Positions 8,266 to 15,723 of a DNA stretch of 64,000 nt are shown piece by piece. The notes under the pieces were generated by a model that worked only from the letters and a program-made list of their open reading frames with translations, had not been told where the DNA came from and did no database searches. Position numbers and translations under genes: made by a program. Source of the stretch: Streptomyces sp. RB17 (GTDB lineage: Bacteria > Actinomycetota > Actinomycetes > Streptomycetales > Streptomycetaceae); assembly GCF_009604455.1 (NCBI RefSeq), contig NZ_WEGL01000006.1, forward strand, positions 657,721 through 721,720. The letters run 5' to 3'. The first letter of the stretch is position 1. Each line of letters starts with the position of its first letter.

Positions 8266-9087
8266 ATGGCCGTACCCGTCTCGTTCGACCAGACCTCGAC
8301 CGGCTACAGCCTGCAACGCGCCTACTGGCTGGCCCGAGCGGCCGACCTCGCCTACAAGGACCGCGCCGTCATCGAGGACCAGGCCGCCCAGTGGGGCTTC
8401 GACCAGGTGCGGCACCACGAGACCCGCTTCACCCCGCCCTTCCCGCTTCAGGACACCCAGGCGTACACCGTGGCCAGCGAGCGCATGATCGTCACGGCCT
8501 TCCGCGGCACCGAACCCACCCGGATCAAGGACTGGCTCACCGACGCCACCACCCCGCCGCGGCCCGGACCCGGCGGCAACGGATACGTCCACCACGGATT
8601 CGCCGAGGCCCTGGAATCGGTCTACCCGGCCGTCCACCACACCCTCACCGAACTGCGCACCGACGGCCAGACCGTGTACTTCACCGGGCACAGCCTGGGC
8701 GGCGCCCTCGCGATGCTGGCCGGTGCCCGGATGTATCTGGAGGACCCGCACCTGGCCGCGGACGGTGTCTACACCTACGGCCAGCCGCGCACCTGTGACC
8801 GGCTGCTCGCCGAGGCGTTCCACAAGGGATTCGGCGGCCGCATGTACCGCTTCGTCAACAACAACGACATCGTGCCCCAACTGCCGCCCGAGCCCGTCTT
8901 CACCCATGTCCGCGCCCTGCGCTACATCGACTCCCACGGCCGGCTGCACGAGAGCATGCCGATGCTGTCGGCGCTCACCGACCGCGCGGCCGGACTGACC
9001 GCCGACGCCTTCGCACCCGCCTCCGACGGCATCCGCGACCACTTCATGCACAACTATCTGACGGCCCTGGAGAAGAGCCTCGACTGA
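8266..9087 (+). CDS. Class 3 (fungal-type) lipase family protein
   Basis: A 273-residue alpha/beta hydrolase. The nucleophile motif GHSLGG lies near residue 145 (YFTGHSLGGALAMLAGARMY), followed by YTYGQPRTCD and, further on, NNNDIVPQLPP, which carries the likely catalytic Asp. A His near the C-terminus (IRDHFMHNYL) could complete the triad. There is no signal peptide, so it is probably cytoplasmic. The ATG at 8266 has GAGGAG 8 nt upstream. The frame is open far upstream because it joins the decayed monooxygenase, but the gene begins here. Substrate is likely an acyl ester; specificity is unknown. Confidence 0.85.
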   Translation: MAVPVSFDQTSTGYSLQRAYWLARAADLAYKDRAVIEDQAAQWGFDQVRHHETRFTPPFPLQDTQAYTVASERMIVTAFRGTEPTRIKDWLTDATTPPRPGPGGNGYVHHGFAEALESVYPAVHHTLTELRTDGQTVYFTGHSLGGALAMLAGARMYLEDPHLAADGVYTYGQPRTCDRLLAEAFHKGFGGRMYRFVNNNDIVPQLPPEPVFTHVRALRYIDSHGRLHESMPMLSALTDRAAGLTADAFAPASDGIRDHFMHNYLTALEKSLD

Positions 9088-9113
9088 GCCCCGGGCCGGC
9101 GCCGGGCACATTG

Positions 9114-9154
9114 GTGAATGGCCATTCACTCGATAGGGTGAATAGTCATTCACC
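9114..9154. promoter_or_regulatory. Twin TetR-type operators upstream of the exporter
   Basis: A perfect 16-bp palindrome GTGAATGGCCATTCAC (9114-9129) is followed, centre to centre 24 bp later, by GGTGAATAGTCATTCACC (9137-9154), palindromic except at its centre. Both share the half-site GTGAAT. They lie just before the MFS gene (start 9185), and the TetR gene is the next gene of the same operon. Autoregulation of the exporter-repressor operon is the natural reading. Confidence 0.7.
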
Positions 9155-9184
9155 GTGCAGTCGTGTCGTTTGCAGGAGCGCCGA

Positions 9185-10675
9185 ATGGACCAGCCCGCCC
9201 CGATACCCCAGCCGCCCGGCCCGGCCGCGGCGCTCCCGCTGCGGGACCGGCTCACCATCCCGGTGCTGGCGTCGGGCGGCATCCTCATGGCGGTCATGCA
9301 GACCGTCGTCGTCCCCCTGCTGCCGGACCTGCCCCGGCTCACCGGCGCGTCCGCCGCGACCGTCTCCTGGACGGTCACCGCCACCCTGCTCTCGGGCGCC
9401 GTCCTGACCCCGGTGCTCGGCCGCGCCGGCGACATGTACGGCAAGCGCCGGGTGCTCACCGGCGCGCTCGCCCTGATGACCATCGGGTCGGTGCTGTGCG
9501 CACTGACCTCCGACATCGGCGTGCTCATCGCCGCCCGCGCACTCCAGGGCGCCGCCGCCTCCGTCGTACCGCTGTCGATCAGCATCCTGCGCGACGAACT
9601 CCCGCCGGAGCGGCGGGGTTCGGCGGTGGCGCTGATGAGCTCCACCGTCGGCATCGGCGCCGCGCTCGGCCTGCCGCTCGCCGCGCTGGTCGTCCAGTAC
9701 GCCGACTGGCACACCATGTTCTGGCTGACCAGCGCCCTGGGCGCGGCAGGCGTCGCGGCGACCTGGTGGGCGGTCAAGGAGTCGCCCGTGCGCGAGCCCG
9801 GGCGGTTCGACGTGCTCGGCGCGCTGGGCCTCGCCGCCGGGCTGGTGTGTCTGCTGCTGGGCGTCTCGCAGGGCGGCTCCTGGGGCTGGGGGAGCGCGCG
9901 GGTCCTCGGGCTGTTCCTCGGCGCCGCCGCCGTCCTCGCCCTGTGGTGGTGGCAGCAACTGCGCACCGAACGGCCCCTGGTCGACCTGCGGCTGGTCGGC
10001 CGGCCGCGCGTCGGCCTGTCGCACGTGGCCGCCCTGCTGACCGGGTTCGCCTTCTACGCCAACTCGCTGGTCACCGCCCAGCTGGTGCAGGCGCCCAAGG
10101 CCACCGGCTACGGCCTCGGCCTGTCGATCGTCGCCACCGGACTGTGCCTGCTGCCCGGCGGCGTGACCATGCTGCTGTTCTCACCGCTGTCGGCCCGCAT
10201 CTCGGCCGCCCGCGGCCCGCGGATCACCCTCGCGCTGGGCGCCGCCGTCATCGCCTGCGGCTACGCGGTCCGTATCGCCGACAGCCGCGACCTGTGGATG
10301 ATCATCGCCGGTGCCACCGTCGTCGCGACCGGGACCACGCTGGCCTACTCGGCGCTGCCGACGCTCATCCTGCGGTCCGTCCCCGCCGCGCAGACCGCCT
10401 CCGCCAACGGCGTCAACGTCCTCATGCGCACCATCGGCCAGGCCACCTCCAGCGCCGCCGTCGCCGCTGTCCTCGTGCACCACAGCAGCCCCCTCGGCGG
10501 CGTTCCCGTCCCCACCCTGCACGGCTATCTGCTTGCGTTCGCGATGGCGGGCGCCGTCGCCCTGGCCGCCTGCGCCGCCGCCCTGTCCATCCCCGGCGAC
10601 GGCACCCCGGACGGCACCCGGAGAGCCGAGGACACCACCCACGGCGCCCGTGACCAGGCCATGGAGGGAGCATAG
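9185..10675 (+). CDS. MFS exporter, DHA2/EmrB-QacA type
   Basis: A 496-residue integral membrane protein with many hydrophobic segments; 14 transmembrane helices are plausible for its length. Early helices read LTIPVLASGGILMAVMQTVVVPLL and AATVSWTVTATLLSGAVLTPV. Motif A is seen as GRAGDMYGKRRVL, and motif C-like residues near LGLPLAALVV. It likely exports a drug or metabolite by proton antiport. The start at 9185 follows AGGAG. Only 5 bp separate it from the TetR gene, and two palindromic operators precede it, so it should be inducible by the repressor's ligand. Confidence 0.85.
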   Translation: MDQPAPIPQPPGPAAALPLRDRLTIPVLASGGILMAVMQTVVVPLLPDLPRLTGASAATVSWTVTATLLSGAVLTPVLGRAGDMYGKRRVLTGALALMTIGSVLCALTSDIGVLIAARALQGAAASVVPLSISILRDELPPERRGSAVALMSSTVGIGAALGLPLAALVVQYADWHTMFWLTSALGAAGVAATWWAVKESPVREPGRFDVLGALGLAAGLVCLLLGVSQGGSWGWGSARVLGLFLGAAAVLALWWWQQLRTERPLVDLRLVGRPRVGLSHVAALLTGFAFYANSLVTAQLVQAPKATGYGLGLSIVATGLCLLPGGVTMLLFSPLSARISAARGPRITLALGAAVIACGYAVRIADSRDLWMIIAGATVVATGTTLAYSALPTLILRSVPAAQTASANGVNVLMRTIGQATSSAAVAAVLVHHSSPLGGVPVPTLHGYLLAFAMAGAVALAACAAALSIPGDGTPDGTRRAEDTTHGARDQAMEGA

Positions 10676-10680
10676 GAGGC

Positions 10681-11262
10681 GTGAGCACCCCACCCGCACC
10701 GAGCCTGTCCGCCCGCCGCGACGCCGAGGCCACCAAGGCGGCCATCCTCAGAGCGGCCCGCCACCTCCTCGCCCGGCACGCGCACGCCGACATCACACTC
10801 AAGGCGGTCGCCGAACGCGCCGGTGTGAGCCCGCCGTTGATCGTGAAGTACTTCGGCAACAAGGACACCCTGTTCGCCCGCGTGATGTCCTTCGACACGG
10901 ACGCGGACGCCCTGCTGGACGCGCCGCTGCCCGGCCTCGGCCGGCACATGGCCCGGCACGTGCTCACCAGCCAGCGCGAGCGCGGCGCCGACCCGCTGCT
11001 GCGTATCGCCTTCGCCCCGCTGCACGGCGACCACGGCGACATCCTGCGCGCCAACTTCCGCGCCCAGGTGACCGAACGCCTCGCCGCCCGACTGACCGGC
11101 CCCGACCCTGGCCTGCGCGCCGAACTCGCCGTCGCCGCACTCGTCGGCCTCGGCGTGATGTACGGCATCGCCCGCGGACCGCACCTGCGCGAGAGCGACG
11201 TCGACACCATCGCCGACCGCTACGGACCCCTCGTCCAGGCCCAGTTGACCCCGGGAAGCTGA
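10681..11262 (+). CDS. TetR-family transcriptional repressor
   Basis: A 193-residue regulator. The N-terminal helix-turn-helix is ILRAARHLLARHAHADITLKAVAERAGVSPPLIVKYFGNKDTLF, the classic TetR layout. The remainder (FDTDADALLDAPLPG...) is the ligand-binding domain. The GTG at 10681 is preceded by AGGAGG. It lies 5 bp behind the MFS exporter. The likely target is the pair of GTGAAT palindromes at 9114-9154. Confidence 0.88.
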   Translation: MSTPPAPSLSARRDAEATKAAILRAARHLLARHAHADITLKAVAERAGVSPPLIVKYFGNKDTLFARVMSFDTDADALLDAPLPGLGRHMARHVLTSQRERGADPLLRIAFAPLHGDHGDILRANFRAQVTERLAARLTGPDPGLRAELAVAALVGLGVMYGIARGPHLRESDVDTIADRYGPLVQAQLTPGS

Positions 11263-11457
11263 CTCACCCGCCGTTCCGGGGCGGGCACGGTGAGCAGGCC
11301 TCCATCGACCTGCGAACCGTACGTGCTCCCCGCCGGCGGCCGTTCGCCGACGGCCGGTACGAGCGTGCCGCGCGCGTCCGGGTGGGTGAAAAACCCGCAG
11401 CTCGCCCAAGGAGCGGCTCCTTCCGCGTGGCCCGGTGCCGGATGACACACTGGCGCC

Positions 11458-12441
11458 ATGGACGAACGCGTAATCGGCAGGTCGGGTCAGTGGGCATCGG
11501 TGATCGGGCTCGGCACATGGCAGCTGGGCGCCGACTGGGGCGACGTGGACGACAAGGAGGCGGAGTCCGTCCTGGAGGCGGCGGCCGAGTCCGGCGTCAC
11601 CTTCTTCGACACGGCCGACGTCTACGGCGACGGACGCAGCGAGGAGACCATCGCCACCTTCCTGCGCACCCGCCCCGACCTGCACGTCCTGGTGGCGACC
11701 AAGATGGGCCGCCGGGTCGAGCAGATCCCCGGCAACTACGTCCTGGACAACTTCCGTACGTGGAACGACCGCTCCCGCCGCAACCTCGGCGTCGACCGCA
11801 TCGACCTGGTCCAGCTGCACTGCCCGCCGACGCCCGTCTACTCCTCCGACGCGGTGTTCGACGCCCTGGACACCCTGGTCGAGGAGGAGCGCATCGCGGC
11901 GTACGGGGTGAGCGTGGAGACCTGCGCCGAGGCGCTCACCGCGATCGCCCGGCCGAACGTGGCGAGCGTGCAGATCATCCTCAACCCGTTCCGGATGAAA
12001 CCCCTGCACGAGGTGCTCCCCGCCGCCCGCGAGGCCGGCGTCGGCATCATCGCGCGCGTGCCCCTCGCCTCCGGCCTGCTGTCCGGCAAGTACACCAAGG
12101 ACACGGTGTTCGCCGCCAACGACCACCGCACCTTCAACCGGCACGGCGAGGCCTTCGACCAGGGCGAGACCTTCTCCGGCGTCGACTACGAGAGCGGGGT
12201 CGAGGCCGCCGCCGAGTTCGCCGCGCTCGCTCCCGAGGGCTACACCCCGGCCCAGCTCGCGCTGCGCTGGATCATCGAGCAGGACGGCGTGACCACGGTG
12301 ATCCCGGGCGCCCGTAACCCGGAGCAGGCCCGTGCGAACGCGGCCGCGGCAAAGCTGCCGCCGCTGCCCGAGGAGACGTTCACCGCGATCCGCGACCTGT
12401 ACGAGCGGCGGATCGAGGAGCAGGTCGAACACCGCTGGTAG
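11458..12441 (+). CDS. Aldo/keto reductase
   Basis: A 327-residue NADPH-dependent oxidoreductase of the AKR superfamily. The N-terminus has VIGLGTWQLGADWGD. The active-site Asp and Tyr are in VTFFDTADVYGDGRSEE, with Lys in VLVATKMGR and His in VQLHCPP. The C-terminal cofactor segment is TTVIPGARNPEQARAN. Substrate is unknown. The gene looks leaderless: CACACT at 11446-11451 sits 6 nt before the ATG, and there is no ribosome site. It is transcribed alone. Confidence 0.87.
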   Translation: MDERVIGRSGQWASVIGLGTWQLGADWGDVDDKEAESVLEAAAESGVTFFDTADVYGDGRSEETIATFLRTRPDLHVLVATKMGRRVEQIPGNYVLDNFRTWNDRSRRNLGVDRIDLVQLHCPPTPVYSSDAVFDALDTLVEEERIAAYGVSVETCAEALTAIARPNVASVQIILNPFRMKPLHEVLPAAREAGVGIIARVPLASGLLSGKYTKDTVFAANDHRTFNRHGEAFDQGETFSGVDYESGVEAAAEFAALAPEGYTPAQLALRWIIEQDGVTTVIPGARNPEQARANAAAAKLPPLPEETFTAIRDLYERRIEEQVEHRW

Positions 12442-12458
12442 TCGCCGTGTGACGCGTC

Positions 12459-12484
12459 GTTTGAACCAACGGCCGGGCGGTTAC
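12459..12484 (+). promoter_or_regulatory. Possible SigB-type promoter
   Basis: GTTT (12459-12462) and GGTTAC (12479-12484) are 16 nt apart. This resembles the Streptomyces SigB consensus GNNT-N14-16-GGGTAY with one mismatch. The transcript would begin just before the ATG at 12495. If right, the downstream membrane protein belongs to the general stress regulon. Confidence 0.4.
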
Positions 12485-12494
12485 ACGCAAGCCC

Positions 12495-13043
12495 ATGAAG
12501 GAGGAAGGAAGGCGCAGGGGACGGAACGAGACCGAGGAGGAGCGGGCCGACCGGATGTGGGTCGAGCTCATCCAGGAGGTCCGCGTCGCCCAGACGGGCG
12601 TGCAGATCCTGTTCGGCTTCCTGCTGACCGTCGTCTTCCAGCCGAAGTACGCGACGCTGTCCCACACCGACCAGGCGATCTACATCGTGACCGTCGTCCT
12701 GGGTGCCTGCACCACCGGGGCCCTCGTCGGGCCGGTCTCCCTGCACCGCCTGGTCTCCGGCCGCCGGGTCAAACCGCAGGCCGTGCGGCTGGCGTCCCGG
12801 ATGACCCTGGTGGGCCTGGTCCTGCTGCTCGCCACCATGACCTCGGCCCTGCTGCTGATCCTGCGGGTGGCAACGCACGGCCCCTATGTGCCGGCGGTGG
12901 TGGCAGCGGTCGTCGCCTGGTACCTGCTGTGGTGGCTCGGCCTGCCCCTGTGGGCCCGCCGCCTGCACATGGCCCGGTCCGAGGACGCGGACGTGCACCC
13001 GCCCGGGGCCCCGCCCGGGGACGGACGCCGTACCGGGTCGTGA
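12495..13043 (+). CDS. DUF6328-type four-helix membrane protein
   Basis: A 182-residue protein. A charged start (MKEEGRRRGRNETEEERADRM) leads into ELIQEVRVAQTGVQILFGFLL and about four transmembrane segments, ending in a short charged tail. This matches a family of small Streptomyces membrane proteins I associate with DUF6328; no function is known. There is no ribosome site in front of the ATG; a SigB-like promoter just upstream fits a nearly leaderless transcript. A stress role is inference only. Confidence 0.7.
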   Translation: MKEEGRRRGRNETEEERADRMWVELIQEVRVAQTGVQILFGFLLTVVFQPKYATLSHTDQAIYIVTVVLGACTTGALVGPVSLHRLVSGRRVKPQAVRLASRMTLVGLVLLLATMTSALLLILRVATHGPYVPAVVAAVVAWYLLWWLGLPLWARRLHMARSEDADVHPPGAPPGDGRRTGS

Positions 13044-13075
13044 TCGCCGCGATGCGCGGGACCGGCCCGGGGTCC

Positions 13076-13501
13076 TCAGCCCGCGGAGAGGATCTCGGCC
13101 AGCAGTGCGTCCACCGGGTGGCGTTCCCGCCCCGGCGGCACGATCTTGTTGGTCTCGCGCAGGAACGCGGCGACCGTGGGCGCCCAGGCGAACACCACCG
13201 CGTGCTGCCGGCTGCCGTCCGGACGGACGTCCCCGAGGAACTCCATGCGCAGCTCGTGCCACGCACCGGTCGCGGCCGGCCGCAGCCGTACGTCCCCGAC
13301 GCCGACCGGCCGCTCCAGGCCGTCGGAGAGCATCTGCCGGTCCAGCCGCCAGCAGGCCAGCACCCGGCCGTCGTGGCCGAAGACCGCGGTGACGGCGAAC
13401 GGGTCGTCGGCGTCGTAACTGAGATGGGCCAGCACCGGACACCGGCCGGTGCCTTCCGAACGCAGCTGTACCACCAGGGTCTTGTGCACGAACGTGGTCA
13501 C
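13076..13501 (-). CDS. SsgA-like (SALP) sporulation/cell division protein
   Basis: A 141-residue member of the SsgA family, which is special to sporulating actinomycetes and guides septum placement or cell-wall remodelling during sporulation. Family landmarks are LSYDADDPFAVTAVFGHDG, WRLDRQMLSDGLERPVGVGDVRL, and FLRETNKIVPPGRE near the C-terminus. I chose GTG at 13501 because GGAGG lies 7 nt upstream; the frame extends 22 codons further without a ribosome site. Which of the SALP paralogues it is cannot be told. Confidence 0.85.
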   Translation of the reverse strand: MTTFVHKTLVVQLRSEGTGRCPVLAHLSYDADDPFAVTAVFGHDGRVLACWRLDRQMLSDGLERPVGVGDVRLRPAATGAWHELRMEFLGDVRPDGSRQHAVVFAWAPTVAAFLRETNKIVPPGRERHPVDALLAEILSAG

Positions 13502-13563
13502 GACAGGGCCTCCGGCGACGATCGGCTCAGGGCCCTCTAGTACCCCCGTGACGCCCGGGATGC

Positions 13564-14574
13564 TCACCCGTGCGACTGGTTTCCGCCGGCTCCGCGCAGC
13601 GCGGCCAGGCAGCCGCCGATGGCTTGCTGGAGTTCCTCCAGGCGCCGCACCATGCCGTCCTCGTAGAAGTCCTGGGCGTCGTCGAAGGTCAGCTCCTCGA
13701 ACGCCCTGGTCGCTTTCTGCAGGCTGCTGTAGAACTTCGTCCGCCGCTCCTGGACGCGCAAGCGGGGATCGGCCTCGACCGTCTCGGCGACGAGCGACTT
13801 CATGGTGTCGTAGGCCTCAGCGACAGATGGCGCTCGGCCTCCTCGCGCAGCGGGGCCGGGGCGTCGACGGTCTGCCCGGCCGGGGTCCTGATCTGCCCGG
13901 ACTCGGCGATCTGCGACGTACCCGATCCGGTCGGCGGCCCGGCTCTCGGTCGCGACGGCCTTCTTCAGGTCGTCGGTCCGTACGACGTCGCGCGCCAGCT
14001 CCGCCTGCAGCTCGGGGTCCTCCCGCAGCCGGTCCAGCAGGGCGGCGCGCGCCGTGCGGGCGGTGGAGGGGTCGGCGAGGATGGCGGCGCGCAGGGCGGT
14101 CGGGTTCTCGGCGACCTCCAGCGCCTTGGTGGGGCGGATGCCCTCGGCCTCGGCGGCCTCGGCGATCGCGGTGCCGCGTTCGGAGGTCGCGCTGGTGCGG
14201 GAGACGTAGTAGGTCAGCCACACGTCCGCGTCCGGCAGTTCGACCTCCTGGCCCGGCCGCAGGGCCTCGAAGTGCGGCACGAGCCCGTCGTCGGCGGCGC
14301 GGTCCCAGGCCTTGTAGTAGTGCATGACCCGCTCCGGGGAGCAGCCGGCCAGCTGCGCGAACTCCTTCGCCGACACCTTCGGCGTCTCACCGGCGGCCTG
14401 TCCGCCCGGCCGCACACTGCGGGCCACCAGCAACGCGAAGGCCCAGCCGCCGGTGCGCGCGTACACCCCGAACTCACGGGCGTCGCGCACCACCAGGTCG
14501 GACAGCGGCGCCACGGCCGGAGCGGGCGGCACGGCCGGGGCGGACGTCTCGGACGGGTCGATGACCTGGGTCAC
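13564..14574 (-). CDS. Unrecognised protein with internal compensated frameshift
   Basis: A 336-residue soluble protein I do not recognise. The N-terminal half has FGVYARTGGWAFALLVARSV and a putative helix-turn-helix-like stretch VSAKEFAQLAGCSPERVMHYYKAW. A long acidic/alanine-rich helical region follows, and the C-terminus is coiled (RTKFYSSLQKATRAFEEL). Between about 13824 and 13913 the reading frame gives an Arg-rich stretch (DRRVRADQDPGRADRRRPGP). The neighbouring frame there reads naturally as QIAESGQIRTPAGQTVDAPA. An insertion near 13914-13918 and a deletion near 13818-13824 would explain this. The GTG at 14574 has AGGAG 8 nt upstream. Confidence 0.65.
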   Translation of the reverse strand: MTQVIDPSETSAPAVPPAPAVAPLSDLVVRDAREFGVYARTGGWAFALLVARSVRPGGQAAGETPKVSAKEFAQLAGCSPERVMHYYKAWDRAADDGLVPHFEALRPGQEVELPDADVWLTYYVSRTSATSERGTAIAEAAEAEGIRPTKALEVAENPTALRAAILADPSTARTARAALLDRLREDPELQAELARDVVRTDDLKKAVATESRAADRIGYVADRRVRADQDPGRADRRRPGPAARGGRAPSVAEAYDTMKSLVAETVEADPRLRVQERRTKFYSSLQKATRAFEELTFDDAQDFYEDGMVRRLEELQQAIGGCLAALRGAGGNQSHG

Positions 14575-14701
14575 GGATGACTCTCCTGCGAGCATGCTCA
14601 AGGGACCCCGCACCCGGGCGCGGACAGGAAAGCCTATAGGGGCGCATTGGCCAGGTATGGGCGGACCTGTGGCGGACCCGTCACGGCGCCGTCCGCGTGC
14701 G

Positions 14702-15673
14702 TCAGCCGAAGGCCTCCCGCAGCGCGGGCAGCAGGGTCTTCGCCGACCAGTCCAGGTACTCCGTCTGCGCGTCGCCGCCGATCTGCACGAGCGCGATCTC
14801 CCCGAACCCGGCCTCGGCGTACGGCCGTACGGCCTCCACGAAGGCATCGGGGTCGTCACCGCACGGGACGGAGGCGGCGACGTCGTCCTCGTCCACGAAC
14901 CGCGTCGCGGACTCGAAGGAGTCGGGGTGCGGCAGTTCGGCGTTCACTTTCCAGCCGAGGCCGAACCAGCGGAACTGGGAGTGGGCGCGCTTGACCGCCG
15001 TGTCCCGGTCGGCGTCGTAGCACACCGGCAGCTGGCCGACCCGGGGCTTGCCGCTGCCGCCGTGCCGGTCGAAGGCCTCCAGCAGCCCCGCTTCCGGCTC
15101 GGTCGCGATGACGAGGTCGGCGAGGTGCCCGGCCAGTCTGCAGGACTGGTCGCCGGAGACGGCGATGCCGATCGGCGGGGGCTCCTCCGGCAGATCCCAC
15201 AGCCGGGCCGACTCCACGTCGTAGTGCGGCCCGTGATGGGTGACATGGCCGCCCTCGAACAGCGCGCGGATGATCCCCACGGCCTCCTCCAGCATCTCGT
15301 GACGCACGTCCACCGGAGGCCAGCCGCCGCCCACCACATGCTCGTTCAGGTTCTCACCGGCGCCCAGCCCGAGCCGGAACCTGCCCTCGGACAGCAGCTG
15401 TACGGTGGCCGCCTGCTGCGCCACGATCGCCGGGTGGTAGCGGAGGATGGGGCAGGTCACATAGCTCATCAGCGGAATCCGCGAGGTGGCCTGGGCGGCG
15501 GCGCCCAGCACGCTCCACGCGTACGGGGAGTGGCCCTGCGAACGCAGCCACGGAAAGTAGTGGTCGGAGATCACCGAGAAGTCGAACCCGGTCTCCTCGG
15601 CCCGGACGACGTGGTCCACGAGGTCCCGGGGCCCTGCCTGCTCGGTCATCATCGTGTATCCGATTTGCAGCAT
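14702..15673 (-). CDS. LLM-class F420-dependent-type oxidoreductase
   Basis: A 323-residue luciferase-like TIM-barrel protein. The start is MLQIGYTMMTEQAGPRDLVDHVVRAEETGFDFSVISDHYFPW. LGLGAGENLNEHVVG near residue 105 matches the TIGR03557-type F420-dependent family (G6PD-related). IAVSGDQSCRLAGHLADLVI is the cofactor-phosphate region. It likely reduces or oxidises a substrate with coenzyme F420; the substrate is unknown. The ATG at 15673 lacks a clear ribosome site. Neighbours give no functional hint. Confidence 0.82.
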   Translation of the reverse strand: MLQIGYTMMTEQAGPRDLVDHVVRAEETGFDFSVISDHYFPWLRSQGHSPYAWSVLGAAAQATSRIPLMSYVTCPILRYHPAIVAQQAATVQLLSEGRFRLGLGAGENLNEHVVGGGWPPVDVRHEMLEEAVGIIRALFEGGHVTHHGPHYDVESARLWDLPEEPPPIGIAVSGDQSCRLAGHLADLVIATEPEAGLLEAFDRHGGSGKPRVGQLPVCYDADRDTAVKRAHSQFRWFGLGWKVNAELPHPDSFESATRFVDEDDVAASVPCGDDPDAFVEAVRPYAEAGFGEIALVQIGGDAQTEYLDWSAKTLLPALREAFG

Positions 15674-15723
15674 ACGGGGCGAGTCCCCGGGGCGGCGGCC
15701 GGAAAACGAGCCACCGGCGCCGG

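Noticed and set aside
13499..13511. AGGCCCTGTCGT upstream of the SsgA-like gene matches the end of the MITE at 8003
   Set aside because: Only 12 bp are shared, no second end exists nearby, and the bases include the gene's own ribosome site and start.
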